Positions 52,691 to 61,794 of a stretch of 64,000 bases of DNA are shown one piece after another. Positions within the stretch are counted from its first letter, which is position 1. Each line of letters opens with the position of its first letter. The position numbers were made by a program, and so were the translations under genes. Under the pieces are notes generated by a model. It had not been told where the DNA came from. It made no database searches and saw only the letters and a program-made list of their open reading frames with translations. Source of the stretch: Nocardiopsis coralli (GTDB taxonomy: Bacteria; Actinomycetota; Actinomycetes; Streptosporangiales; Streptosporangiaceae); contig NZ_JADBGI010000004.1 in NCBI RefSeq assembly GCF_014892575.1, positions 283,503-347,502 of the forward strand, read 5' to 3'.

Positions 52691-52995
52691 CCCTCGCTGT
52701 CACCATCGCGATCATGGTCGCCGGAGGCGTCTACCTGATGCTCCAGCGCGGGATGGTCCGCATCGTCCTCGGGCTGTTGCTCGTGGGGCACGCGGCGAAC
52801 CTGTTGCTCATGTCGGCCGGCGGCATCTTCCGCCGCGACCAACCCCTCCTGGGCATCAACCCACCCGATTGGGCCGCTGATCCGTTGCCGCAGGCGTTCG
52901 TGCTCACCGCGATCGTGATCGCCTTCTCCATCGTGATCTACATGCTGACCCTCGCCGCCTCCGGCAGCGACGACGACACCGAGGACGCCTCATGA
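52687..52995 (+). CDS. mrpC: Mrp antiporter subunit C (operon 1)
   Basis: A 102-residue NuoK-like subunit with three membrane helices. Conserved features: GVYLMLQRGMVRIVLGLLLVGHAANLLLM and the late DPLPQAFVLTAIVIAFSIV, typical of MnhC. Acidic C-terminus GSDDDTEDAS. ATGA overlaps at both ends with mrpA and mrpD. Confidence 0.95.
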   Translation: MTLAVTIAIMVAGGVYLMLQRGMVRIVLGLLLVGHAANLLLMSAGGIFRRDQPLLGINPPDWAADPLPQAFVLTAIVIAFSIVIYMLTLAASGSDDDTEDAS

Positions 52996-54500
52996 ACACC
53001 GCGCTTCTCCCGATGTTCGCCGGGGTGCCGTTGGCCGTGGCAGGCCTGCTGGCCGTGATCACCCCGCGCGGGTGGCTGCGTACAGCGCTCTTTCTGGGGC
53101 CGAGCGCCCTGGGGCTGGCCGCATCGTCCTACTTGCTCTGGCTCACCCGGGACGGGGAGGTCTACTCCCACAACGTCGCCCTGTGGGCCGACGGGATCTC
53201 GATCCCCTTCGTCGTGGACACCTTCAGCGCACTGATGCTGTGGACGACGGCCCTGCTGGTCCTGGTCTGTTCGGGGTTCGCCGTCGCCGTCCGGGACCAC
53301 ATGCAGCCGTTCTTCCCCGCACTCGTTCTGGTGCTCTACGCAGGTGTGTCCGGTGCTCTGCTCACCGGGGACCTGTTCAACCTGTTCGTCTTCATCGAGG
53401 TCATGCTGCTGCCCTCTTACGGGCTGTTGGCGATGCTGGGCGCCCTCGGGCGGCTCAGGGCGGGGCGGATCTACGTGACCGTCAACCTGCTGACCTCGAC
53501 GATCTTCCTCGCCGGTGTCGCGCTGGTCTACGGCGCTGCCGGCACCGTGCACATCGGTGAACTGGCCGGGCAGGCCTCCGAGTCGCCCATGGTCGCCGTC
53601 GGCATGGGTGTCATCATCCTCGCCCTGTCGATCAAGGCCGCGGTCGTGCCCGTTCACGGCTGGCTGGCGCGCACGTACCCGCGGGCCTCCCCTGCGGTCA
53701 CGGCGCTGTTCTCCGGCCTGCACACGAAGGTCGCGATCTACGCGATCTACCGCCTGTACGCGATGGTCTTCGACGGAGACTCCACCTACCTGTGGATCGG
53801 CATCGTGGCCTTCTGCGCCACCATGCTCATCGGTGTCATGGGCGCCGTCGGTGAGGACACCACCCGGTCGATCCTGGTGTTCCACATGATCAGCCAGATC
53901 GGTTACATCCTGCTGGGCGTCGCGCTCTTCACCGAGATCGGCCTCATGGCGGGCATCTTCTACCTGATCCACCACATGATCGTGAAGGCCTCGCTGTTCT
54001 TGTCCACGGGGGCGATCGAACACACCCACGGAACCGGGGCGCTCGACAGACTCGGGGGGATCGCCAAACGCGAACCCCTGCTCGGGCTGGTCTTCATGGG
54101 TGCGGCGCTGTCACTGGCCGGTCTCCCGCCCTTCTCCGGGTTCGTCGCCAAACTGACCCTGGTCATCGGCGCCGTGGACGCCCAGCAGTGGGCCGCCGCG
54201 ATCATCATGATCGTGGTCAGCCTCATCACGCTCATGTCCATGCTCAAGATCTGGGGTGGTGTCTTCTGGGGGAAGGCACCCGACACCGACGCCGTCCACG
54301 AGCCTTCGGACGAGAGCGGTTCCGTGGCCACAGCCGTGGCTCCCCCGAAGATCCGGGCCGGTCTGCTCCTGCCCGGGCTGATCCTGACCGCAACGACCCT
54401 GTGCATCGGGCTCGGGGCCCAGGTCCTGTTGTCTCTGAGCGCTGAAGCCGCCCAGGGCTTGTTGGACACTTCCGCTTACATCGAGGCGGTGCTCGGCTGA
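52992..54500 (+). CDS. mrpD: Mrp antiporter subunit D (operon 1)
   Basis: A 502-residue NuoM/NuoN-like antiporter subunit with about 14 helices. Key regions: GDLFNLFVFIEVMLLPSYGLLAMLG with the essential glutamate, the lysine-bearing LSIKAAVVPVHGWLARTYPRASPAVTALFSGLHTKVAIYAIYR and a broken helix near HMISQIGYILLG. With MrpA it forms the two proton/cation pathways of the complex. Overlaps mrpC by 4 bp and mrpE by 1 bp. Confidence 0.95.
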   Translation: MNTALLPMFAGVPLAVAGLLAVITPRGWLRTALFLGPSALGLAASSYLLWLTRDGEVYSHNVALWADGISIPFVVDTFSALMLWTTALLVLVCSGFAVAVRDHMQPFFPALVLVLYAGVSGALLTGDLFNLFVFIEVMLLPSYGLLAMLGALGRLRAGRIYVTVNLLTSTIFLAGVALVYGAAGTVHIGELAGQASESPMVAVGMGVIILALSIKAAVVPVHGWLARTYPRASPAVTALFSGLHTKVAIYAIYRLYAMVFDGDSTYLWIGIVAFCATMLIGVMGAVGEDTTRSILVFHMISQIGYILLGVALFTEIGLMAGIFYLIHHMIVKASLFLSTGAIEHTHGTGALDRLGGIAKREPLLGLVFMGAALSLAGLPPFSGFVAKLTLVIGAVDAQQWAAAIIMIVVSLITLMSMLKIWGGVFWGKAPDTDAVHEPSDESGSVATAVAPPKIRAGLLLPGLILTATTLCIGLGAQVLLSLSAEAAQGLLDTSAYIEAVLG

Positions 54501-54895
54501 TGTCTTATCTGCTCTGGGTGCTACGCACCCTCCGTTTCCCGTTCTATTTCGGCTTCGAGGTCGTCAAGACCACCCTGGTGGTGCTCTGGGACGTCCTGAC
54601 CCCCGGCAGCTCTTCGGTCCCGGCGTTCGTCGAGGTTCCCACACGGTGCCGGAGCGACTTCGAGACGACCATGCTCGCCAACATGATCTCGCTGACCCCG
54701 GGGACCGTCACCGTCGCCGTCGGCGAGGAGCGGCCGGCGACCCTGTGGGTCCACGGCCTGTACGTGGAGGACCGCCCGTCCTTCCGGGAGGACATCCACA
54801 CGATGGAGGACCATTTGCTGGCTGTGACGCGCCCCCGAGCCGGGGTTCCGCCTCGGCCGGAAACCGCGGACAGTGCAGATCGGGGTGAGCGCTGA
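54500..54895 (+). CDS. mrpE: Mrp antiporter subunit E (operon 1)
   Basis: A 131-residue subunit with an N-terminal membrane part of one to two helices and a soluble domain containing the MnhE hallmark ANMISLTPGTVTV followed by TLWVHGLYVED. The C-terminal tail is Pro/Arg-rich. It overlaps mrpD and mrpF by one base each. It lacks complex I counterparts and is needed for assembly. Confidence 0.93.
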   Translation: MSYLLWVLRTLRFPFYFGFEVVKTTLVVLWDVLTPGSSSVPAFVEVPTRCRSDFETTMLANMISLTPGTVTVAVGEERPATLWVHGLYVEDRPSFREDIHTMEDHLLAVTRPRAGVPPRPETADSADRGER

Positions 54896-55152
54896 TGCAG
54901 CCCATCGACATCGGCATCGTGGCCGTGATCATCGGCATGGCCGTGGCTGCGTACAGGATCATGATCGGTCCCTCCAGCGCTGACCGCGGGGCCGGGGCCG
55001 ACGTGGTCTTCTTCGGGTTCGTGAGCCTGGTCGCCCTCCTCGGTTTCCGACTCGGGACCGACCTCGTCGTGGACATCGTGCTGGTGTGCACCCTGGTCGG
55101 GTTCTTGTCCGCCCTGTCCATCGCCCGTCTGATCTCCGGAGGCAAACGATGA
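54895..55152 (+). CDS. mrpF: Mrp antiporter subunit F (operon 1)
   Basis: An 85-residue three-helix subunit with the conserved YRIMIGPSSADRGAGADVVFFGFVSLVAL region, the MrpF signature (GPxxxDR). Overlaps mrpG as ATGA. Confidence 0.94.
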   Translation: MQPIDIGIVAVIIGMAVAAYRIMIGPSSADRGAGADVVFFGFVSLVALLGFRLGTDLVVDIVLVCTLVGFLSALSIARLISGGKR

Positions 55153-55508
55153 CACCGTTGGAGATCGCCAGCATGGCGTGCATGATCGCCGGAGCGCTGG
55201 TGTTCCTGGCCGGCGCGTTCGGTCTCCTGCGCCTGCGTGACTTCTACGCGCGCCTCAGCGGCGTCACCATCACGGCCGGGCTGGCGCCGGCGCTCATCCT
55301 GCTGGGGTTGTTCCTGGACTACCCGACGCTGGAGAACGCTTGGAAGATCGCCCTGGCGTTGCTGATCCAGCTCGCGACGGCCGCCATCGGCGGCAACGCC
55401 ATGGCCCGCGCCGGTTACCTGACCGGAACGCCGCCGACCCCGGGGACCGCCTTCGACGATCTGGAAGAGGCCGGTAAACGCCGCCCCGAAGAGGACGGAA
55501 AGGCCTGA
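55149..55508 (+). CDS. mrpG: Mrp antiporter subunit G (operon 1)
   Basis: A 119-residue three-helix subunit. GAFGLLRLRDFYARLSGVTITAGLAPALILLG is the MnhG/PhaG signature, followed by QLATAAIGGNAMARAGYLTG. The ATG at 55149 overlaps mrpF; in-frame codons further upstream lie within mrpF. Last gene of operon 1, followed by a terminator. Confidence 0.94.
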   Translation: MTPLEIASMACMIAGALVFLAGAFGLLRLRDFYARLSGVTITAGLAPALILLGLFLDYPTLENAWKIALALLIQLATAAIGGNAMARAGYLTGTPPTPGTAFDDLEEAGKRRPEEDGKA

Positions 55509-55537
55509 GAACAGGGGGCCGAAGCCCCGAACAACAG

Positions 55538-55580
55538 ACCCCTTGGTGTCCGGAAGAGGGCGCCAAGGGGTTTTTCATTT
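55538..55580 (+). terminator. Intrinsic terminator of mrp operon 1
   Basis: ACCCCTTGG (55538-55546) pairs with CCAAGGGGT (55563-55571), followed by TTTTTCATTT. A smaller GGGGCC-GAA-GCCCC hairpin precedes it. This separates operon 1 from the second mrp operon. Confidence 0.85.
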
Positions 55581-56049
55581 CCAGATGCGCCCGGGTTAAA
55601 CATCACATAAAGCGAGCGTGCGGTTCCCCACTCCGGGGGCACCCCGGTGTCGCCCGCCGGTCAACCGTTGGTACAGTTATTGGCGCTAACGGGCGTATCG
55701 GGCGGCACCGCTGCCGCCCCTGTCGGGCTCCACCCGTCACCACATCGAGCCCCGAGCACCACGGGAGCGTGGACCACCCAGGTCCGGTCGCACCCTTGCC
55801 CACCCGACCGTTTTCCGACGGCGACGCTGCCTCGAGCACTCGCCCAGCGCCTTCTGGCCGCCGGAATCACCCCGCAAGCGCCGGGACCGGGCACCCAGGA
55901 CGGAGCTTCAGGCCGCCCTTTTCTCGAAGATAAATCCATAACAAAAACACATAACAAATTTAAAGCGTGAATACTGACATGTACACCCAGGTCTCCCCTG
56001 GGCGCTGTGTCGCCTAGGTGGAAGTCCCTCATTATGAAATGACGGTGAC
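55581..56049 (+). promoter_or_regulatory. Long leader of mrp operon 2
   Basis: This 469-bp gap precedes the second mrp operon. TTGGTACAGTT (55668-55678, with TACAGT as -10) and CCGGTCA (55657-55663) repeat the promoter-like pair found before operon 1, giving a leader of about 371 nt. It contains a hairpin GGGCGGCA-CCGC-TGCCGCCC (55700-55719), a striking AT-rich pocket at 55927-55975, and a hairpin CCCAGG/CCTGGG near 55987-56003. GGGCGCTGTGTCGCCTAGG ends about 30 nt before the start codon and matches the element before operon 1. Confidence 0.5.
55979..56017 (+). CDS. Possible 12-residue leader peptide before mrp operon 2
   Basis: ATG at 55979 opens a 12-codon frame (MYTQVSPGRCVA) that stops 32 bp before the mrpA start. 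Its last codons (GRCVA-stop) match the end of a frame at the same position before operon 1 (GRRCVV-stop). There is no strong ribosome-binding site. The conservation may equally be at the RNA level, so the coding call is weak. Confidence 0.25.
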   Translation: MYTQVSPGRCVA

Positions 56050-58935
56050 GTGGTACTGCTGATACTGCTTCTGGTCCTCGCCGCCGCCGTAATCGGCACA
56101 CCCCTGGCAGACCGCCTCCTCGGGCGCAACGCGGGATGGCCCCTGGCGGCCGTCCTGCTGGCTCTGGCAGGGGTCGTGCTGGCCCTGGCTCCGAGCGTGC
56201 TCGCCGACGGGCGCACCATCGAGTTCACACAGCCGTGGATGCCGCAGATCGGCGTCGAACTACGGCTGCGCATGGACGGCGTCGGTTGGTTGTTCACCCT
56301 CCTGGTGACCGGTGTGGGCGCGCTCATCATGGCCTACTCCACCCGGTACTTCCCAGGTGGACGCAGGCTCGGCTTCTACTTCCTCATGTCCCTCTTCGCG
56401 TTCGCGATGACGGGGCTGGTGCTGGCCGACGACGTCGTGCTGCTCTTCGTGTTCTGGGAGCTCACGACCATCGCGTCCTTCTACCTCATCGGTCTGTCCG
56501 GCCCCACGGCGAGCCGGCCTGCCATCCGTACCTTCCTCGTCACCGCCATGGGCGGACTCGCGCTGCTGACCGCGGTCGTCCTCATGTCGCTGCGCGTGGG
56601 AACCACCCAGCTGAGCGTGATCCTCGCCGACCCGGTGTGGTCGCAGGACCCGGCCTTCGCCACGACCGTGGCCGTGCTGGTGATCCTGGCCGCCTTCACC
56701 AAGTCGGCGCAGTTCCCGTTCCACTACTGGCTGCCGGACGCCATGGCCGCCAGCACCCCCGTCAGCGCGTACCTGCACGCCGCGGCGATGGTCAAGGCCG
56801 GCATCTACCTCCTGATGCGCTTCACGCCGGCCTTCTCCGACCTCGTGGTGTGGAACGCGGTCCTGATCAGCTTCGGTCTGATCACCGCGATCCTCGGTGC
56901 GGTCTTCGCGCTGCAACAGCACGACCTGAAGAAGCTCGCCGCCTACTCGACGGTGAGCCAGCTCGGTCTGCTCGTCGCGGTGATCGGTGTGGGGACGGAG
57001 GCCGCGCTCATCGCGGCGACCGTGCACACGCTCGCGCACGCGCTGTTCAAGGCCGCGCTGTTCATGATGGTCGGCGTCATCGACCACCGGGCCGGAACCC
57101 GCGACCTGCGTGAGCTCGGCGGCCTGGCCCGCCGCATGCCGGTCTCGGCCGGGGTGACGGTGCTGGCGACGCTGTCCATGGCGGGAATCCCGCCCCTGCT
57201 GGGCTTCGTCAGCAAGGAGAACGTCTTCAAGGGCCTGCTGGAGGCGCCCGGTCCGGAATGGGCCGGCGCACTGGCCGGAACCGCGGCGGTCGTGGCGTCG
57301 GTCTTCACCTTCGCCTACTCGTTCCGCTTCACCTACGGCACGTTCTGGGGCACCCCGCGCGGCAGTACCGACGTCGGCGAGGCGGGCCCGGCCTTCCTCA
57401 CCGGCCCCGTGGTCGCCGCCGGTTCCGGGCTCGCCCTGGGCCTGGCCGTGCCCACCCTGAACCAGCTCGCCGAGCGCGCCACGGTCGACACCACCGGCGC
57501 GTACTACCCGGCCGAGCTGACCCTGTGGCACGGGCTCTCCGTCGACCTGTTCATGTCGATGGCCGCCATCGGCCTGGGCGCGCTCCTGGTGTGGTGGACC
57601 GCCTCCGGCGAGCGCCTGGCCGGGCGCACCCTGTTCCCGGTCACCGGCCCGACGGTGTTCGAGGCGATCTACAACGCGGTCATCCGGCTCGGACGCCGCG
57701 TCGGCGACCTCACGCGTTCGGACTCGCCCACCCGCCACCTGGTCATGCCCATCCTGGTGCTGACCCTGATGGCGGGCACGGTCGCCGGCGTCGGCCTCGA
57801 CGTGCCCGACCAGTTCGCCGAGACCACCTACCCGCTGGACTGGCTGCTCGTCGCGCTGGCCATCGCCGCCGTCATCGGCGCCGTGGTCACCGGCTCGCGC
57901 ATGGCCGGGCTGGTCATGGTCGGTATCGCCGGGTTCACCACCGCGCTGTGGCTGTTCCTGCTCGGCGCCTACGACGTGGCCCTCACCCAGCTGGTCGTGG
58001 AGATCCTGACGGTGGTCATCGCGGCCCTCGTGCTGCGCCGCCTGCCCAAGCGTTTCCACAAGGTGCCGCGCACCCGCACGGTGCTGACGGCGCTGGTCGC
58101 GGCCGCGGCGGGCCTCTCCGCGGCGATGGGTGCTTACTTCCTCACCGGGCGCCGCGACATCTCCGAGACCGGCCAGTACTTCCTGGACAACTCGGTGGAG
58201 GACACCGGCGGCAGCAACGTCGTCAACACGATCCTCGTCGACTACCGCGCCATGGACACCCTGGGCGAGCTGGTCGTCCTGGGCGTGGCCGGGCTCATCA
58301 TCATCGCGGTGCTCAACTCCAGCGGCCTGCTGCCCTCCTACGGCGACCGCCGTGTGGTGGTCAGCCGCACCAGCGCCGCCTACGACGCCGACGACAACAC
58401 GCTGATCATGCGTGCGGTGAGCTACATCCTGCTGCCGCTGCTCGTGATCTGGTCGTTCTACCTCATGCTGCGCGGCCACAACGACGTCGGCGGCGGGTTC
58501 ATCGCCGGCCTCGTCGGCGGTGCCGGGTTCGCCCTGGTCTACCTGGCCGCACCCAGCGCCGAGGTGGCCCGGATCCGGTTGGCCTACCCGATGATCATCG
58601 GCGCGGGCATCGTCGTGGCGGTCTTCTCCGGTGTGCTCGGTTACGTCGACGGGTCGTTCCTGCGACCGCTGCACACCGAGATCACCCTGCCGTGGGGCGA
58701 CTACATCCACCTCACGACCGCGCTGGTCTTCGACATCGGTGTCTACCTCGCCGTGGTCGGCGTCATCCTCACCGCGCTCAACCAGCTGGGTCTGGACGAG
58801 TCCAGGCCCGGTGACTCGACGCTCGGGATCATGGCGCCCACACCCGACCAGCCTCCGGCGAGCACGCCGGAGGAGGACCCGGGCGACCACCCCGAGGACC
58901 CGCTGGACGCCGTACCGAACGGAGGCACACGATGA
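56050..58935 (+). CDS. mrpA: Mrp Na+/H+ antiporter subunit A fused to subunit B (operon 2)
   Basis: A 961-residue paralogue of the MrpA-B fusion in operon 1, aligning over the full length with most membrane helices nearly identical (for example FWELTTIASFYLIGLSG and LPDAMAASTPVSAYLHAAAMVKA). The MrpB part begins near residue 790 (LPLLVIWSFYLMLRGHNDVGGGFIAGLVGG). Differences concentrate in the acidic or alanine-rich linkers and the C-terminal tail, which here ends in an Asp/Glu/Pro-rich stretch. Starts with GTG at 56050; overlaps mrpC by 4 bp. Confidence 0.95.
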   Translation: MVLLILLLVLAAAVIGTPLADRLLGRNAGWPLAAVLLALAGVVLALAPSVLADGRTIEFTQPWMPQIGVELRLRMDGVGWLFTLLVTGVGALIMAYSTRYFPGGRRLGFYFLMSLFAFAMTGLVLADDVVLLFVFWELTTIASFYLIGLSGPTASRPAIRTFLVTAMGGLALLTAVVLMSLRVGTTQLSVILADPVWSQDPAFATTVAVLVILAAFTKSAQFPFHYWLPDAMAASTPVSAYLHAAAMVKAGIYLLMRFTPAFSDLVVWNAVLISFGLITAILGAVFALQQHDLKKLAAYSTVSQLGLLVAVIGVGTEAALIAATVHTLAHALFKAALFMMVGVIDHRAGTRDLRELGGLARRMPVSAGVTVLATLSMAGIPPLLGFVSKENVFKGLLEAPGPEWAGALAGTAAVVASVFTFAYSFRFTYGTFWGTPRGSTDVGEAGPAFLTGPVVAAGSGLALGLAVPTLNQLAERATVDTTGAYYPAELTLWHGLSVDLFMSMAAIGLGALLVWWTASGERLAGRTLFPVTGPTVFEAIYNAVIRLGRRVGDLTRSDSPTRHLVMPILVLTLMAGTVAGVGLDVPDQFAETTYPLDWLLVALAIAAVIGAVVTGSRMAGLVMVGIAGFTTALWLFLLGAYDVALTQLVVEILTVVIAALVLRRLPKRFHKVPRTRTVLTALVAAAAGLSAAMGAYFLTGRRDISETGQYFLDNSVEDTGGSNVVNTILVDYRAMDTLGELVVLGVAGLIIIAVLNSSGLLPSYGDRRVVVSRTSAAYDADDNTLIMRAVSYILLPLLVIWSFYLMLRGHNDVGGGFIAGLVGGAGFALVYLAAPSAEVARIRLAYPMIIGAGIVVAVFSGVLGYVDGSFLRPLHTEITLPWGDYIHLTTALVFDIGVYLAVVGVILTALNQLGLDESRPGDSTLGIMAPTPDQPPASTPEEDPGDHPEDPLDAVPNGGTR

Positions 58936-59240
58936 CCCTCGCCATCACGATCGGCGTCCTGGTGTTCGGGGCGGTCTTCCTCATGCTCCAGCGCGGCCTG
59001 GTCCGGATCATCCTGGGCTTCGTCATGTTGGGGCACGCGGTCAACCTGATGCTCATGTCGGCCGGAGGCACGTTCCGCCGCGCCCAGCCGCTGCTGGGTT
59101 ACAACGACGCGGACGTGGCCTCCGACCCCCTGCCTCAGGCCTTCGTCCTGACCGCGATCGTGATCGCCTTCTCGATCACGATCTACATGCTCACGCTCGC
59201 CGCCACCGGTAGCGACGACGACACCGAGGACGCATCATGA
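58932..59240 (+). CDS. mrpC: Mrp antiporter subunit C (operon 2)
   Basis: A 102-residue NuoK-like subunit, same length as in operon 1 and with the same acidic end GSDDDTEDAS. Conserved helices AVFLMLQRGLVRIILGFVML and QAFVLTAIVIAFSITIYMLTL. Overlaps both neighbours as ATGA. Confidence 0.95.
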   Translation: MTLAITIGVLVFGAVFLMLQRGLVRIILGFVMLGHAVNLMLMSAGGTFRRAQPLLGYNDADVASDPLPQAFVLTAIVIAFSITIYMLTLAATGSDDDTEDAS

Positions 59241-60745
59241 CCACAGCGCTCCTTCCCCTCCTGGTCGCCGCGCCCCTCACTGTCGCGGGGATCCTGGTCC
59301 TGACCAGACCCCCGCTCTGGCTGAGCCGCACCCTGCTGCTCGCGCCCAGCGCCGCCTCCCTGGTGATCAGCACGGCCCTCCTCTGGGTCACCCGGGACGG
59401 GGAGATCCTGTCCCACAACGTGGCCCTCTGGGCGGACGGGATCTCCATCCCGTTCGTCGTGGACACCTTCAGCGCCCTGATGCTGTGGACGACGTCCCTG
59501 CTGGTGCTGGTCTGCGGGGCCTTCGCGGTCGCCGTGGGCGACGACAAGGCGTCCTACTTCGGGCCCCTGGTGCTGGTGCTGTCGGCGGGTGTCACGGGCG
59601 CCCTGATGACCGGCGACCTGTTCAACCTGTTCGTGTTCATCGAGGTCATGCTGCTGCCCGCGTACGGGCTGCTGGCCATGCTCGGGTCGCTGCGGCGGCT
59701 CAGGTCCGGCCGGATCTACGTGACCCTCAACCTGCTCACCTCGACGGTCTTCCTCGCCGGTGTCGCGCTGGTCTACGGCGCGGCCGGCACCGTCAACATC
59801 GGCCAGCTGGCCGGGGCGGCCTCGGAGTCCCCGATGGTCGCCGTCGGCATGGGCGTGGTGATCCTGGCGCTGTCGGTGAAGTCGGCGGTCGTGCCCGTGC
59901 ACGGCTGGCTGGCGCGCACCTACCCCAGCACCTCGCCCGCGGTCACGGCCCTGTTCTCGGGGCTGCACACCAAGATCGCCATCTACGCGATCTACCGCCT
60001 GTACGCGGTGGTCTTCGACGGAGACTCCACGTACCTGTGGATCGGCGTGGTCGTGTTCAGCGCGACCATGCTGGTGGGTGTGCTCGGTGCCGTCGGTGAG
60101 GACACCACCCGGTCGATCCTGGTCTTCCACATGGTGAGCCAGATCGGCTACATCCTGCTGGGGGTCGCGCTCTTCACGGAGCTGGGTCTGATCGCCGGCA
60201 TCTTCTACCTGATCCACCACATGATCGTGAAGGCGTCGCTGTTCCTGTCCACGGGCGCGATCGAGCACACCCACGGAACGGGGGCGCTCAACCGGTTGGG
60301 CGGGATCGCCAGGCACGAACCACTGCTGGCGATCGCGTTCATGGCGGCGGCGCTGTCGCTGGCCGGACTCCCGCCGTTCTCGGGTTTCGTCGCGAAGCTG
60401 ACGCTGGTGGCGGGCGCGTTCCAGGCCGGTGAGTGGATGGCCGCTGCCGTGGCCGTCGCGGTCAGCCTGTTCACGCTGATGTCGATGCTCAAGATCTGGG
60501 GCGGCGTCTTCTGGGGCAAGGAGCCCGAGCCGAAGCGGCCCGTGGACGAGCCCCACGAGGCGGGCGGCTCCACCACGGTGCTCGTGCGGCCGAAGGTGCC
60601 CACCTCGCTGCTGCTTCCGGGTGTGGTGCTGGCCGCCACGACCCTGTGCATCGGCCTGGGGGCGACCGTGCTGCTCGACCTGAGCGCGACGGCGGCCGCG
60701 AACCTCCTGGACACGTCCACCTACGTCGAGGCGGTGCTCGGATGA
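59237..60745 (+). CDS. mrpD: Mrp antiporter subunit D (operon 2)
   Basis: A 502-residue NuoM/N-like subunit, identical in length to its operon 1 paralogue. GDLFNLFVFIEVMLLPAYGLL and LSVKSAVVPVHGWLARTYPSTSPAVTALFSGLHTK are conserved. The differences from copy 1 are mostly conservative and lie in the N-terminal helix and the loop before the last helix. Overlaps mrpE by 4 bp. Confidence 0.95.
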   Translation: MTTALLPLLVAAPLTVAGILVLTRPPLWLSRTLLLAPSAASLVISTALLWVTRDGEILSHNVALWADGISIPFVVDTFSALMLWTTSLLVLVCGAFAVAVGDDKASYFGPLVLVLSAGVTGALMTGDLFNLFVFIEVMLLPAYGLLAMLGSLRRLRSGRIYVTLNLLTSTVFLAGVALVYGAAGTVNIGQLAGAASESPMVAVGMGVVILALSVKSAVVPVHGWLARTYPSTSPAVTALFSGLHTKIAIYAIYRLYAVVFDGDSTYLWIGVVVFSATMLVGVLGAVGEDTTRSILVFHMVSQIGYILLGVALFTELGLIAGIFYLIHHMIVKASLFLSTGAIEHTHGTGALNRLGGIARHEPLLAIAFMAAALSLAGLPPFSGFVAKLTLVAGAFQAGEWMAAAVAVAVSLFTLMSMLKIWGGVFWGKEPEPKRPVDEPHEAGGSTTVLVRPKVPTSLLLPGVVLAATTLCIGLGATVLLDLSATAAANLLDTSTYVEAVLG

Positions 60746-61143
60746 CGGTCAAGAGCGTCCTGAAGTGGATCCTGGGCATCCTTTGGTTGCCCGTGTACCT
60801 GGCCTACGACCTGGCGGTGGGGTCGCTGCGCGTGGGGTGGGAGATCCTCACCCCCGGGAGCCAGATCTCGCCGGCGTTCGTCGAGGTCGCGTTGCGGTGC
60901 CGCACCGACTTCGAGATCTCGATGATGGCCAACCTGGTCTCGCTCACGCCGGGGTCCCTGACCGTGGCGGCCCGCCACGACCCGGCGACGGTGTGGGTGC
61001 ACGCGATGTACGCGTCGAGCCACGAGTCGATCGTCCGGTACGTGCACACCATCGAGGACCACCTGCTCAGGGCGACACGGCCGGAGGGTGTACCGCCCCG
61101 GCCGGAGGACCTGGAGCGGGACGAGGGGGGACAGCGCCGATGA
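60742..61143 (+). CDS. mrpE: Mrp antiporter subunit E (operon 2)
   Basis: A 133-residue subunit with ANLVSLTPGSLTVA, the MnhE hallmark, followed by TVWVHAMYAS. The N-terminal 25 residues differ most from copy 1. ATGA overlaps on both sides. Confidence 0.93.
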   Translation: MTVKSVLKWILGILWLPVYLAYDLAVGSLRVGWEILTPGSQISPAFVEVALRCRTDFEISMMANLVSLTPGSLTVAARHDPATVWVHAMYASSHESIVRYVHTIEDHLLRATRPEGVPPRPEDLERDEGGQRR

Positions 61144-61397
61144 GCATCATCGACATCGCCCTGGCGGCCATCGTCGCCTCCATGATCATCGCGACCTACC
61201 GGATCATGCGGGGCCCGAGCGGCGCCGACCGCGGTTCGGGGTCGGACATGATCTTCTTCGGTTTCGTCGGCCTCGTCGCCATCCTCGGCGTGCGCCTGGA
61301 GACCGCTCTGCTGGTGGACATCGTGGTGGTCTGCACCCTCGTGGGCTTCCTCGCCGCGATCTCCCTGGCCCGACTGACCGCGGGAGGGAAGCGATGA
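61140..61397 (+). CDS. mrpF: Mrp antiporter subunit F (operon 2)
   Basis: An 85-residue three-helix subunit with YRIMRGPSGADRGSGSDMIFFGFVGLVAILG, the MrpF signature. Overlaps mrpG as ATGA. Confidence 0.94.
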   Translation: MSIIDIALAAIVASMIIATYRIMRGPSGADRGSGSDMIFFGFVGLVAILGVRLETALLVDIVVVCTLVGFLAAISLARLTAGGKR

Positions 61398-61780
61398 ACA
61401 CCGTCGAACTCGTCGGCGACCTCTTGATGCTCGCCGGGGCCCTGGCCTTCCTGGTCGGCGCGCTGGGCATGATGCGCCTGCCGGACCTGTACTCGCGCCT
61501 GAGCGGGGTGACGATCTCCGGTGCGTTCGGCACCGCGTTGATCCTCATCGGGCTGCTGCTGCACCAGCCGTCGTGGCCGAACCTGCTCAAGATCAGCCTG
61601 GCGTTGGTCATCCAGCTGGCCACCACGGCGGTGGGCGGTTCGGCGATGGCGCGTGCGGGCTACCTGACCGGGTCCCCGCAGGCGGAGGCGACCCTCTTCG
61701 ACGACCTTGCCGTGGAGGAGGGGCAGGAGCTGGACGCCGAGGGGCACCCGGGGCAGAGCCGACCCGACAACGGTTCCTGA
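61394..61780 (+). CDS. mrpG: Mrp antiporter subunit G (operon 2)
   Basis: A 128-residue three-helix subunit with GALGMMRLPDLYSRLSGVTISGAFGTALILIG. It has a longer acidic C-terminal tail (DDLAVEEGQELDAEG) than copy 1. Last gene of operon 2. Confidence 0.94.
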   Translation: MNTVELVGDLLMLAGALAFLVGALGMMRLPDLYSRLSGVTISGAFGTALILIGLLLHQPSWPNLLKISLALVIQLATTAVGGSAMARAGYLTGSPQAEATLFDDLAVEEGQELDAEGHPGQSRPDNGS

Positions 61781-61794
61781 TCCCCGATACGCGC

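Noticed and set aside
49787..61780. The repeated mrp operon as a possible assembly duplication
   Set aside because: The copies differ throughout at synonymous and some nonsynonymous sites and have distinct tails and leaders, so they are true paralogues.
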